DNA from: Bacteroidota bacterium
Lineage (GTDB): Bacteria; Bacteroidota; Bacteroidia; Bacteroidales; Paludibacteraceae
Direction of reading: 5' to 3'
DNA length: 64,000 nucleotides
Assembly: GCA_021779195.1 (NCBI GenBank)
Contig: JAJYBB010000001.1
Span: forward strand, 62,001-126,000
Positions 8,605 to 17,373 of this stretch are shown here, in pieces; within the stretch, counting starts at the first letter, position 1; every line of letters starts with the position of its first letter. The position numbers and the translations under genes were made by a program. The notes beneath the pieces were generated by a model. That model saw only the letters and a program-made list of their open reading frames with translations. It searched no databases and was not told the DNA's origin.

Positions 8605-8697
8605 CCCCCAACCCCTAAAGGGGAGTAAAAGGGTTATGGTTATAAATAAATTTGATTGATTGTACACCGCCAAAAGCCCCCTTTAGGGGATTGGGGC
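8605..8697. repeat. nifH-nifI1 intercistronic GC-rich inverted repeat
   Basis: CCCCAACCCCTAAAGGGGAG (8606-8625) is an inverted counterpart of GCCCCCTTTAGGGGATTGGGGC (8676-8697), about 50 nt apart. The repeat starts just after the nifH stop codon (8699-8701). Each arm contains its own CCCCTAAAGGGG-type palindrome. The CCCCTAAAGGG core also appears at 43-54 and 22359-22377. In the nif mRNA it would form a very stable stem separating nifH from the distal genes. Confidence 0.8.
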
Positions 8698-8698
8698 A

Positions 8699-9559
<861 letters not shown>

Positions 9560-9586
9560 TTAACTTTTAAACCTGCTACCTGTTAT

Positions 9587-9601
9587 TCATTTATCGTGCC
9601 A
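9587..9601 (-). promoter_or_regulatory. Sigma-54-like promoter core of nifHI1I2DK
   Basis: On the minus strand this reads TGGCACGATAAATGA, identical to the core before nifE. The -24 half is a perfect consensus; the -12 half has ATGA in place of TTGC. The predicted start site leaves a leader of about 50 nt before nifH. The gene for the matching sigma factor, rpoN, lies at 25 kb. Confidence 0.7.
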
Positions 9602-9737
9602 TTAACATTTAGTGCTCAATTTTCATACGGTTTATGATCCTGTAATGTGCTGATTACAATTGGAATAAAAAATATTTTATAATGTATGAATAAAGGTACA
9701 GCAGGGAATTTGCACGAGTGGAAAAAGTAAAGAATCC

Positions 9738-9777
9738 TACATTCATGTAGGGAATTATACTTAAAAGGTAGGAAAAG
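9738..9777 (-). promoter_or_regulatory. Upstream activator-like element of nifHDK
   Basis: This is the second copy of the 39-bp element at 4313-4351, at the same distance (about 137 bp) from its TGGCACG core. It contains ATGTA-N8-TACTT (TGT-N10-ACT geometry) and an extra perfect palindrome CCTACAT-TC-ATGTAGG at its distal edge (9736-9751). It abuts the stop codon of the TrmO-like gene. Conserved sequence plus spacing argues for an enhancer-binding site. Confidence 0.65.
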
Positions 9778-9781
9778 AATG

Positions 9782-10267
9782 TTATTTAAATCGGTCATCG
9801 GAGCGTAGTTTTTCCAAGGACAGATTCTTATTTTTCTCCAGCCATCCGATTTCTACGTTTTCTCGATTATCGTATCGTGGATAGAATGGTTTTATATCAA
9901 TCAGCGGAGTTCCATCGAGCATATCTACTTGTTCGATATATACAATATTTCCTTCAATACCCAGCAATCTTACGGTTGAAATGCCAATGGCATTTGGTCT
10001 TTTCGGGGCTTTAGTTGCAAAAATACCATGAGCTTCGATATCCATAAATGGAACTACAGTAAGTTCATAACCAGTTATTTTGTGAAAATGATAAATCAGC
10101 GTTATGTGTGAGAATCCCTCCAGATCTTTTAATCCGGCTACAAATTCCGGTAAAAGTTCGATATAACCTTTTACGCCTTCGGCAGCAATAGGTTGAATTG
10201 GCATATTCTTTACATCTTTATGGGGAGTAAAGATGGTTCCGATAGGTTTTATTGTTATATTTTCCAT
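9782..10267 (-). CDS. TrmO (TsaA/YaeB) family methyltransferase-like protein
   Basis: This 161-aa protein matches the short form of the TrmO/TsaA beta-barrel family. Characterised members methylate N6-threonylcarbamoyladenosine at tRNA position 37 using S-adenosylmethionine. Family signatures are IKPIGTIFTPHKD near the N-terminus, LEGFSHITLIYHFH, the TKAPKRPNAIGIS motif, and DMLDGTPLIDIKPFYPRYD. It is the last gene of the modABC-mop run, 21 bp after mop, just before the nifH control region. Short archaeal and clostridial relatives also occur beside molybdenum genes, so a metal-linked role is possible; the substrate here is unknown. Confidence 0.8.
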   Translation of the reverse strand: MENITIKPIGTIFTPHKDVKNMPIQPIAAEGVKGYIELLPEFVAGLKDLEGFSHITLIYHFHKITGYELTVVPFMDIEAHGIFATKAPKRPNAIGISTVRLLGIEGNIVYIEQVDMLDGTPLIDIKPFYPRYDNRENVEIGWLEKNKNLSLEKLRSDDRFK

Positions 10268-10288
10268 ATTTGTTTTACTAATATTCTC

Positions 10289-10495
10289 CTATTTTCCGAT
10301 CATAACTTCAGTCGATTTCACGATGGCATATACCACATCTCCAACTTTGAGTTTTAAATCGGCCACACTTTCAATGGTAATTACAGAACTGATTACATTT
10401 CCATTTCCAATGTTGATTTTTATTTTGGCCATAACACTACCCGGGGTAATTTCTTCAATAGTTCCTTTGAGCTTGTTTCTTGCACTAATTTCCAT
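10289..10495 (-). CDS. mop: Molbindin, single Mop domain protein
   Basis: This small (68 aa) cytoplasmic molybdate-binding protein consists of one Mop/TOBE domain: MEISARNKLKGTIEEITPG at the start, then VMAKIKINIGNGNVISSVIT and DLKLKVGDVVYAIVKSTEVMIGK. Molbindins assemble as hexamers that store or buffer molybdate. It follows modC by 24 bp. Because the adjacent ModC lacks its usual C-terminal Mop domain, this gene may supply that function separately. Confidence 0.92.
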   Translation of the reverse strand: MEISARNKLKGTIEEITPGSVMAKIKINIGNGNVISSVITIESVADLKLKVGDVVYAIVKSTEVMIGK

Positions 10496-10519
10496 AATTT
10501 GATGATTTTAATTGATAAT

Positions 10520-11248
10520 TTATTTTGATTGAAATATTTGGGAATAATACTCCATTTTTAATTTGTATTCTGATGATTTTTGGTTGAAGACATCTACAGG
10601 TTTACCTTCGCTTATAACAGTTCCGTTTTTAAGTAGAATAACTGTTGATGCCAGATGAAGAACTTCCTGCAGATCGTGGCTAACCATGAGTGTAACTGTG
10701 TTAAGCAGGTCGTGCGCTTTGCGTATTTCGTGTTGAAGCGACAGTCTCATTTCAAAATCGAGCGCCGAAAGTGGCTCGTCGAGAAGTAGTACGTTGGGTT
10801 TGGCAGCTAATGCCCGTGCCAATGCTACCCGTTGTTTTTGTCCACCGGAGAGTTTGTCGGGATGTTGGTTTTTCAAAACTCCTAAATCGAATAGGTCCAA
10901 CAATTTATCTACTTCTACTTTATCCTTTTCTTTTTGAGCAAAGCTGATGTTCTTCTCCACGGTCATGTTGGGGAAAAGAGCATAATTCTGAAACATATAC
11001 CCTACGTTCCGTTGTTGCGGCGGTAGATTTATCTTCTTTTCGGAATCAAACCAAACTGTATTATTAAACTCAATCCGCCCTTTATCCGGTTTTGTAAGTC
11101 CGGCTAATATACGCAATAACGTTGTTTTCCCGGCACCTGAATGGCCAAACAGACAAAGTAATTCGTTATCCTTAATTTCGGTGCAAATTTCTAAATTTGT
11201 CTTGCCTCCGGAGGTTAGCATTTCGCGCTGAACATTAATTTTCAACAT
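10520..11248 (-). CDS. modC: Molybdate ABC transporter ATP-binding protein ModC, short form
   Basis: ModC is the ATPase that powers molybdate import through ModB. Walker A GHSGAGKTT, signature LSGGQKQR, Walker B LLLDEP and the switch His in MVSHD are all present. The ORF track begins at 11275, overlapping modB by 26 bp; the internal ATG at 11248, one base after the modB TGA, gives the normal N-terminus MLKINVQREM and is preferred. At 242 aa it ends soon after the ABC domain and lacks the roughly 110-residue regulatory Mop region of typical ModC proteins. Confidence 0.92.
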   Translation of the reverse strand: MLKINVQREMLTSGGKTNLEICTEIKDNELLCLFGHSGAGKTTLLRILAGLTKPDKGRIEFNNTVWFDSEKKINLPPQQRNVGYMFQNYALFPNMTVEKNISFAQKEKDKVEVDKLLDLFDLGVLKNQHPDKLSGGQKQRVALARALAAKPNVLLLDEPLSALDFEMRLSLQHEIRKAHDLLNTVTLMVSHDLQEVLHLASTVILLKNGTVISEGKPVDVFNQKSSEYKLKMEYYSQIFQSK

Positions 11249-11249
11249 A

Positions 11250-11945
11250 TCAAAAAAGAATTTTTTTCTTGCCATTTATACTGTAAATCAGCGTAAGAAT
11301 AAGCAATGAAACGATAAATAAAATAAATGAATACTGATTGGCAGTATGATAATTCAGTGCCTGAACCTCATCAAATATAGCAATGGATGCTACCCTTGTT
11401 TCACCCTGTATGTTACCACCAACCATAATTACTACACCAAATTCACCAATACAATGTGCAAAAGTCATAGCAATGGCGGTGATGATTGATGGAATCATAT
11501 TTGGAATCAATACCCGAAAAAATGTAGTGAATTCGGACTTGCCCAACGTGTAAGCAGTTTCACGAAAGCTTTTGGGAATACTGGTCAGTCCGTTTTGCAG
11601 GGGTTGAATCATAAACGGCAAACTGAAAAGTACACTTGCAATCAACACACCTGCGAAACTAAATGCTAACCAGGTATTGAAATGCTCTGCCATAAACCGC
11701 CCAAATGCATTTTGCGGACTGTAAGCAACCAACATATAAAATCCCAATACGGTTGGAGGCAATACCAATGGCATGCTGAACAGTGCTTCCAATAAAGCTT
11801 TTAAAGGAAAGCGTTTGTAAGCGAGCACGTATGCGATGGGAAATCCTGTTATAAAAAGTATAGCAGTGGTCCAACCAGCCAGTCTGCCGGTGAGCGAAAG
11901 TGTGTTTAAAAAATCTTGATCCATAATTTTAATTGGGTTCCGCAA
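11250..11945 (-). CDS. modB: Molybdate ABC transporter permease ModB
   Basis: ModB is the inner-membrane channel of the molybdate importer. The 231-aa protein has about five hydrophobic segments and the CysTW-family EAA loop, visible as SFRETAYTLGKSEFTTFFRVLIP (about residues 140-163), followed by GEFGVVIMVGGNIQGET, characteristic of ModB. It ends one base before the preferred modC ATG, indicating coupled translation. Confidence 0.95.
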   Translation of the reverse strand: MRNPIKIMDQDFLNTLSLTGRLAGWTTAILFITGFPIAYVLAYKRFPLKALLEALFSMPLVLPPTVLGFYMLVAYSPQNAFGRFMAEHFNTWLAFSFAGVLIASVLFSLPFMIQPLQNGLTSIPKSFRETAYTLGKSEFTTFFRVLIPNMIPSIITAIAMTFAHCIGEFGVVIMVGGNIQGETRVASIAIFDEVQALNYHTANQYSFILFIVSLLILTLIYSINGKKKILF

Positions 11946-12026
11946 TTTCCGAATCGCGATTATTACTATCTATTTTATCCAACTTTTCCAAAGTTTAGAA
12001 CTTTCGAAAAGTTCATCAACTACTAG

Positions 12027-12782
12027 CTATTTACTGCCAACTAATCCATATCCCCACTTCTCCCAAATTTCTTTTGTTGCCGACGAAAGAACAAATTTCT
12101 TGAATTTGGCTGCTTCGGTATTCAACACTGGAGTTTTAATTAGGATACAAGCTTGCTCAATTGGTTTGTAAAGTGATTGAGGAATAATGTAATAACTCCC
12201 TTTTCCTGCCATTTCGGGAGCCAAAGCCAGCGAAAGGGCAATAAAACCAATCTCGGCATTTCCGGTAAAGGCAAATTGTGCTGTTTGTGAAATATCGTTG
12301 CCAAAAGCAATTTTCGATTTTAATCCATCATATAGTTTCTGGCTTTTCAGCAACTCTAAAGCCCGTTCGCCATAAGGTGCGGTTTCGGGATTGGCAATGG
12401 CTATTTTTTTTATTGTTGTACTTTTTAGTATTTCCAATCCTTTTTTACCAAACTGTAAGGTGCTGCTGTACATAACTAATTTCCCAAAAGCGTAGGTTGT
12501 CATTGATCCGGTGGTAAGTCCTTTTTCTTTCAACTTCAAGGGAAACTCATTGTCGGCAGCCATAAAAAAATCGAACGAAGCACCATTTTGAATTTGTTGG
12601 ATAAGCATTCCTGAACTTCCAAAAGTCAGATTCACTTTAGCTTTAGGATTTTGCTTTACATAAACTGTTTTAATTTCTTCCAATACATAACGTAAGTTGG
12701 CTGCTGCGGCTACATTTACTTTTTGAGCCGAGATGGTTATCGCCGCGAGCAATATTGCTAATGAAATTGTTATTCGTTTCAT
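12027..12782 (-). CDS. modA: Molybdate ABC transporter periplasmic binding protein ModA
   Basis: ModA captures molybdate or tungstate in the periplasm and delivers it to ModB. A Sec signal peptide (MKRITISLAILLAAITISAQ) is followed by VNVAAAANLRYVLEEI, the family opening, then FGSSGMLIQQIQNGASFDFFMAAD and YGERALELL. The SS and YG-type segments contribute oxyanion binding in characterised ModA. It lies 81 bp before modB and 36 bp after the porin. Confidence 0.95.
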   Translation of the reverse strand: MKRITISLAILLAAITISAQKVNVAAAANLRYVLEEIKTVYVKQNPKAKVNLTFGSSGMLIQQIQNGASFDFFMAADNEFPLKLKEKGLTTGSMTTYAFGKLVMYSSTLQFGKKGLEILKSTTIKKIAIANPETAPYGERALELLKSQKLYDGLKSKIAFGNDISQTAQFAFTGNAEIGFIALSLALAPEMAGKGSYYIIPQSLYKPIEQACILIKTPVLNTEAAKFKKFVLSSATKEIWEKWGYGLVGSK

Positions 12783-12818
12783 ATTTATTGATATTTATAA
12801 TTTTGAATTATGGATTGT

Positions 12819-14111
12819 TTATAGAAATTTTGGTTTGATAGAGAACATTATATACGCCCATTGCGGAGTTCGGACTGCAGGTATAATTGCTGAAGTTATT
12901 ATGTTTTTAGCAATAAGGGTATTATTCGTGTTAAAATATGTACACCAACCACCTTGAACGGATGTCCAGGGATTTAGTTTGTAATTTACAATTAAATCAA
13001 ATTCAGAACCCAACTCTTTGCCAAAGGCAATTCCTTTGCTGTTTTTCCCCGAAAATTCAGAGTTAAAGAGATGATACGTTCCAGCTAAACTTAAATTTTC
13101 CGCAATTTTACCTGTCACTCCAACGTAATAGTCCAGTAATCCCTGCGTTAAAGCCACATCCCAATAATCCATTAATCCATAGAAAGTATGGTCGCTACCA
13201 TATAATTTCTTGAAATTCGATTGAGTTCCATCAGTTGTATTATTATCGCCCGAAACATAGTCGGTTCCGATATTTGCAGAAATTATATTCGAAAATTTAT
13301 AATTAATTTTCATTGCCAGCATTTTCCCGTTCATTTTCGACCCCATATTATTCTTCTCTGCCTGAAAATAAGCTGTTGCCAATGCGCTTACAGGCAAAGA
13401 TTCATTAGAATACTTTAAATTTCCACCAAAAGTATATGCATGGTACATGTTGATTTTAAGATAGTTTCCACCATTTTTTGTCTTTACTGTGTCTTGAACC
13501 CCTTCATCTACACCGAGAAGACTAAGATTTATGCCATCAGCAATATTCTTAGTTAACCATACATACCCCATATATCGATAATTTGATATTGGACTATAGT
13601 AAGTTTCGGAAGAAATAATTGAATTGTTGTTATAGGCCAACCCTAAATGTCCTTGAAAATCGTTCACACAGTATTTTATTAATGCTACATCGTGCGAAGT
13701 TCCCGTATTACTCCAATCTGAGGCTGAAAAAAGACGACCGTCGTCGTACTGCAACGCCTGACGGCCAATTTTGAACGATAAGCCCGGTGCTATAAGCATT
13801 TGTGCCCATGCTTCAAAAATTCCGGTTGTAGCAACGCTTGATGAATTTGGGGTTTGTCCGTATGTTCTGGAATCCTGCAATGTAATTTGTGTGCTTAAAG
13901 CAGCACTTGTAAAGGTCATTCCAATACGGGTACGTTGAATTGCGGAAACTCCGGGATCATTGGTTGTGAGCAGTGGTTTTGTAAATCCATCACGATCTTC
14001 GATTCGAGGACGAATTTCTCCATCGATTACTACTGTTTGAGCAACTGAAATTACTGAGCTAAAGCTCAACATAAAAACGAGTAAATACTTTTGTAAATGA
14101 ACTACTTTCAT
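12819..14111 (-). CDS. Outer-membrane beta-barrel porin, alginate-export-like
   Basis: This 430-aa protein has a signal peptide ending SVISVAQ and alternating hydrophobic/polar beta-strand pattern throughout. Segments such as RTRIGMTFTSAALSTQITLQDSRTYGQ and SFKIGRQALQYDDGRLFSASDWSNTG resemble the alginate-export (AlgE-like) porin family, and it ends in an aromatic-rich strand (YIMFSIKPKFL). It is the first gene of the porin-modABC-mop run, 36 bp upstream of modA, with a ModE-like palindrome before it. Context suggests an outer-membrane channel for molybdate; its substrate is not known. Confidence 0.75.
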   Translation of the reverse strand: MKVVHLQKYLLVFMLSFSSVISVAQTVVIDGEIRPRIEDRDGFTKPLLTTNDPGVSAIQRTRIGMTFTSAALSTQITLQDSRTYGQTPNSSSVATTGIFEAWAQMLIAPGLSFKIGRQALQYDDGRLFSASDWSNTGTSHDVALIKYCVNDFQGHLGLAYNNNSIISSETYYSPISNYRYMGYVWLTKNIADGINLSLLGVDEGVQDTVKTKNGGNYLKINMYHAYTFGGNLKYSNESLPVSALATAYFQAEKNNMGSKMNGKMLAMKINYKFSNIISANIGTDYVSGDNNTTDGTQSNFKKLYGSDHTFYGLMDYWDVALTQGLLDYYVGVTGKIAENLSLAGTYHLFNSEFSGKNSKGIAFGKELGSEFDLIVNYKLNPWTSVQGGWCTYFNTNNTLIAKNIITSAIIPAVRTPQWAYIMFSIKPKFL

Positions 14112-14164
14112 ATTGTTTAATTTTTTTCGTTATAACCTAAAAAGAACAACGCTGAGTAAATTTT

Positions 14165-14194
14165 TAGCGATATTCATAAATAAGAATATCGCTA
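14165..14194. promoter_or_regulatory. Perfect palindrome, candidate ModE operator
   Basis: TAGCGATATTC (14165-14175) and GAATATCGCTA (14184-14194) are perfect 11-bp arms around an 8-nt AT spacer. The E. coli ModE site is a palindrome of TCGnTATAT-type arms, so sequence and geometry are similar. It begins 3 bp after the modE stop and about 54 bp before the porin start. There is no T-run after it on the minus strand, which argues against a terminator. Confidence 0.65.
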
Positions 14195-14196
14195 TT

Positions 14197-14550
14197 CTAA
14201 AAAAAACAGCTTTCTAATTCGCTGTCACTTTGAGCAAGAAACTGAATGATGTCTGCCACTTTTTTCTCATACGTCCGGATAAGTTTCATGCCATATGGGC
14301 TTATTTTGCAACCACCACCATCTTTTCCACCTTTTTGCCTGATAATTATTGGCACCGGCGACAAATGATTAAGTTTATCGAGAATATGCCACGCATGTTG
14401 ATAGGACATTTTCAGGTTTTTAGCTGCGGCGTGTATAGATCCGTCAATCGCAACTTGTTTTAAGAGCCGGATTTGCATTGAGCCAAGAAATAATTCACCT
14501 TCGCGATAGAATGAAAGTTCGGCAGATATGTTAAAAACCTGATGGTACAT
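14197..14550 (-). CDS. modE: ModE-family transcriptional regulator, DNA-binding domain only
   Basis: ModE regulates molybdate uptake and molybdoenzyme genes. The 117-aa protein contains only the N-terminal winged helix: LGSMQIRLLKQVAIDGSIHAAAKNLKMSYQHAWHILDKL, then the characteristic RQKGGKDGGGCKISPYGMKLI. The molybdate-binding Mop domains of full-length ModE (about 260 aa) are absent, so molybdate sensing must be indirect, possibly through the separate Mop protein. It lies directly upstream of the palindrome and the porin-mod genes. Confidence 0.9.
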   Translation of the reverse strand: MYHQVFNISAELSFYREGELFLGSMQIRLLKQVAIDGSIHAAAKNLKMSYQHAWHILDKLNHLSPVPIIIRQKGGKDGGGCKISPYGMKLIRTYEKKVADIIQFLAQSDSELESCFF

Positions 14551-14820
14551 TGTTCTTGCATATTTGTTGTTGGAAATAGGAACCTATTTTTGTGCACCAA
14601 AAAGTTTCTTATTCCGGAAAAGGCATTCCAATTCCTGTGCCATTGATTTATATTATTGATATACAGAGTTATATATCTTAAATAATTCTACCGGTTGTCT
14701 TTGAAAGCTACTCAATTGTATGTGAAAAATTTAGGTTCTTACAAATATGTCGTCTTTGAGGATGTCTACTTATTTTAAGGAACTACATTCAGGGATTGCC
14801 GGATTGGAGAGCACCTGTTT
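14551..14820. other. Divergent spacer between modE and the DEAD-box gene
   Basis: This AT-rich divergent intergenic region has no convincing gene. It must hold the modE promoter; a weak TGGCAC-type match on the minus strand near 14642 was considered and not accepted. Confidence 0.5.
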
Positions 14821-14851
14821 TTTGATCGTTGGTTTATTTTCCGTACCTTTG
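14821..14851 (+). promoter_or_regulatory. Bacteroidota promoter of the DEAD-box gene
   Basis: TTTG (14821-14824), a 19-nt gap and TACCTTTG (14844-14851) match the Bacteroidota sigma-A -33/-7 consensus. The leader to the ATG would be about 60 nt. Confidence 0.75.
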
Positions 14852-14919
14852 CACAAAATCGTATTCCGTCAGGTTAAATGAAGAGCTTGTGAAAGAAGAA
14901 TGGATGCGTTAAATATTCT

Positions 14920-16263
14920 ATGACATTTGATAAATTAGATCTTATTGAGCCGATCTTAAACGCTCTCCAACACGAAGGTTATACCCAACCAACCCCTATT
15001 CAGGAAATTTCAATTCCAATTGTACTTAAAGGTAAAGATTTATTAGGCTGCGCACAAACAGGAACCGGAAAAACGGCTGCTTTTGCCATTCCTATTTTAC
15101 AACAATTGTATCAAAACAAAACAAATGACAAGATTCATCGTAAAATTAAAGTGTTAATTGTTACGCCAACACGTGAATTAGCTATTCAGATTGGTGAAAG
15201 TTTTACTGCCTACGGACGTTTTCTCAATTTCCGCCATGCCGTTATTTTTGGTGGTGTTCCGCAAAGTCAGCAAGTAGGTGCTCTGAAACAAGGCATTGAC
15301 ATTCTGATTGCCACACCGGGGCGTTTGCTCGATCTGCAAAGTCAGGGATATGTAAAACTGAATGAATTGAGCATTTTTGTGCTCGACGAAGCCGATCGAA
15401 TGCTTGACATGGGTTTTATTCACGACGTAAAAAAACTCATCAAACTTATACCTGCCAAACGTCAGTCGCTTTTCTTTTCAGCCACAATGCCCGATTCCAT
15501 TCGTGTGCTGGCCGGAACAATTCTGACCGATCCGGAAGAAGTAGCTGTTACACCTGAATCAACCACTGCCGAAACCGTTCAGCAGGAAATGTATTATGTG
15601 GAAGCAGCCAATAAAAAGGATTTATTGATTCATATTCTCCAGGATAAAAAAATTGCAACGGCTCTGGTTTTCACACGTACCAAACATGGTGCCGACAAAG
15701 TACAACGTTTATTGGTGAAAGCGCACATAAAAGCGGAAGCTATTCACGGCAACAAATCACAAAATGCCCGTCAGAATGCGCTGCGAAATTTCAAAGACCG
15801 TTCCACCCGTGTGTTGGTGGCTACCGATATTGCCGCCCGTGGCATTGATATTGACGATTTGAATCTGGTAATTAATTATGAAATTCCCAATATTCCGGAG
15901 ACATATGTTCACCGAATTGGCCGGACGGGCAGAGCCGGACTTGAAGGAAAAGCCGTTTCGTTTTGCGACGTGGAAGAGCTGGAATATTTGCGCGATATTC
16001 AAAAACTCATTTCCATTGATATTCCGGTTGTCAAAGGGCATCCTTTTGAGGCTGAATTTGAATTGACCGACAAAAAATCGAAGGTTAAACCAAAAGTGGC
16101 AACCCGCGGTAAAGGTTCGGGCATTGATCCCTGCAAAGGCAAACGCAGGGTTGGGAGCGATAGGAATGTGAGCAAACCTCAAGCTTCAAAAGCTCCTGCA
16201 CACTCTGATGCAAAATCGGAAAATACCTCCAAAAAAATATTTTTCAGAAAAGACAGCAAGTAA
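14920..16263 (+). CDS. DEAD-box ATP-dependent RNA helicase, RhlE-like
   Basis: This helicase unwinds RNA duplexes, typically in ribosome assembly, RNA decay and cold adaptation. The 447-aa protein has the Q motif (GYTQPTPIQ), motif I AQTGTGKT, motif Ia [13 protein letters not shown] box [16 protein letters not shown], and motif [13 protein letters not shown] basic, low-complexity tail follows (about residues 385-447), as in RhlE-type enzymes. It is a single gene with its own promoter and a strong terminator. Confidence 0.95.
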   Translation: MTFDKLDLIEPILNALQHEGYTQPTPIQEISIPIVLKGKDLLGCAQTGTGKTAAFAIPILQQLYQNKTNDKIHRKIKVLIVTPTRELAIQIGESFTAYGRFLNFRHAVIFGGVPQSQQVGALKQGIDILIATPGRLLDLQSQGYVKLNELSIFVLDEADRMLDMGFIHDVKKLIKLIPAKRQSLFFSATMPDSIRVLAGTILTDPEEVAVTPESTTAETVQQEMYYVEAANKKDLLIHILQDKKIATALVFTRTKHGADKVQRLLVKAHIKAEAIHGNKSQNARQNALRNFKDRSTRVLVATDIAARGIDIDDLNLVINYEIPNIPETYVHRIGRTGRAGLEGKAVSFCDVEELEYLRDIQKLISIDIPVVKGHPFEAEFELTDKKSKVKPKVATRGKGSGIDPCKGKRRVGSDRNVSKPQASKAPAHSDAKSENTSKKIFFRKDSK

Positions 16264-16289
16264 AGTGTATTTTGTTAATATCAAAAAAT

Positions 16290-16333
16290 AATAAAACCCG
16301 GCGCATTAATTTGGTCGGGTTTTATTGTTTTTC
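16290..16333 (+). terminator. Terminator of the DEAD-box helicase gene
   Basis: AATAAAACCCG (16290-16300) and CGGGTTTTATT (16316-16326) form a perfect 11-bp stem with a 15-nt loop, followed by GTTTTTC. The A/T ends make it potentially bidirectional. Confidence 0.85.
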
Positions 16334-16365
16334 GAACGAATCAGATATTTTTACTTGAAATAAAT

Positions 16366-16373
16366 TATCTTTG
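16366..16373 (+). promoter_or_regulatory. -7 element immediately before the AraC-family gene
   Basis: TATCTTTG ends only 5 nt before the ATG at 16379, so transcription would begin at or within a few bases of the start codon. No good TTTG lies at the expected -33 spacing, so the promoter is tentative. Confidence 0.45.
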
Positions 16374-16378
16374 CAAGC

Positions 16379-17269
16379 ATGAATATGCTCCATAAAGACA
16401 TAAAAACCTACACCTTTGCCGAAATGGCACAACAGTATTCCGATTTTGCACTGAAGCGGATGGAAGTTGTTTATCGTGCTTCTAACGGTGCACCCGATGT
16501 CCCTCACCGGCACGATTATTATACTATTATCTTTATAGAAAAAGGCAAAGGAACTCATTTTGTTGATTTCAAGGAATATAATGTTGAAGACCGGACTATT
16601 TATTTTATTTTGCCGGGTCAAATGCATCAACTTATTCTCACGGCTGAACCGATTGGTTGGGTGATAACTTTTACGGATCAATTCCTGATTGCCAACTCCA
16701 TTTCGGAGAAAATGATCAATGACATTTTTCTTTTCAACGATTATGGTCAGTCGCCACCACTTCCGGTTAGTGAAAGTGATTTAGTCATTTATAAAAGCCT
16801 GACAGAACAAATGACTCATTTTGCCAGTTCACTTGAAACCTACACACTCGAAGCGGTTGGCTCATTGGTGAAACTATTTCTGATTCAGAGCAATAACCAT
16901 TGTTCGCTTCGCAAAAGCAATAATCCGCAATTAATTGAAACGGGAAATCACCTTCTTCGAACGTTTAAACAGTCGCTGAATAAAAAATATGCCTCAGCGC
17001 ACATGGTGTCCGATTATGCCGACGAATTGGCCGTTACGGCCGATTACCTGAATAAGACGGTAAAAAACTTAACCGGAAGATCGGCTAAAGATCATATTCA
17101 GAGTAAATTAGTTATCGAAGCTAAACGGTCTTTACTTTTCAGCAATGTCAGCAGCAAAGAGCTGGCTTACGAACTTGGTTTTGAAGAATCGGCTCATTTC
17201 AACAACTTTTTTAAGAAAATTACCGGTCAAACTCCTTCCGAATTTCGTATTTTAGCACGTCAGTCCTGA
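16379..17269 (+). CDS. AraC-family transcriptional regulator with cupin sensor domain
   Basis: The 296-aa protein has an N-terminal cupin-like effector domain (VPHRHDYYTIIFIEKGKG around residue 42; ILPGQMHQL) and a C-terminal pair of helix-turn-helices (about 195-296: ADELAVTADYLNKTVKNLTGRSAKDHI, then ELAYELGFEESAHFNNFFKKITGQTPSEFR). Such proteins usually activate a neighbouring promoter. The next genes, pirin and DoxX, are plausible targets. A second in-frame ATG lies at codon 3, close to the putative transcription start. Confidence 0.93.
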   Translation: MNMLHKDIKTYTFAEMAQQYSDFALKRMEVVYRASNGAPDVPHRHDYYTIIFIEKGKGTHFVDFKEYNVEDRTIYFILPGQMHQLILTAEPIGWVITFTDQFLIANSISEKMINDIFLFNDYGQSPPLPVSESDLVIYKSLTEQMTHFASSLETYTLEAVGSLVKLFLIQSNNHCSLRKSNNPQLIETGNHLLRTFKQSLNKKYASAHMVSDYADELAVTADYLNKTVKNLTGRSAKDHIQSKLVIEAKRSLLFSNVSSKELAYELGFEESAHFNNFFKKITGQTPSEFRILARQS

Positions 17270-17305
17270 TTTTTGCAATCAATCACCCGTTTTTGTTATT
17301 TTATG

Positions 17306-17329
17306 CGGCGTTTTGTCGCCGTACCTTTG
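17306..17329 (+). promoter_or_regulatory. Pirin-gene promoter with overlapping dyad
   Basis: TACCTTTG (17322-17329) is a good -7 element. Directly upstream CGGCG-ttttgt-CGCCG (17306-17321) is a small inverted repeat lying where RNA polymerase would bind. It could be an operator, for example for the upstream AraC-type regulator. No TTTG was found at the ideal -33 position. Confidence 0.4.
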
Positions 17330-17373
17330 TCGTGTCAAATTCAAAGAAGAATTTATAATTAAAACGACAGCGT

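Noticed and set aside
9616-9798. 60-aa minus-strand ORF between the TrmO-like gene and nifH
   Set aside because: It spans the nifH upstream element and has no homology I recognise.
14627-14642. TGGCACAGGAATTGG on the minus strand upstream of modE, resembling a sigma-54 promoter
   Set aside because: It has GG-N10-GG instead of GG-N10-GC, lacks the flank shared by the two nif promoters and has no upstream element copy.
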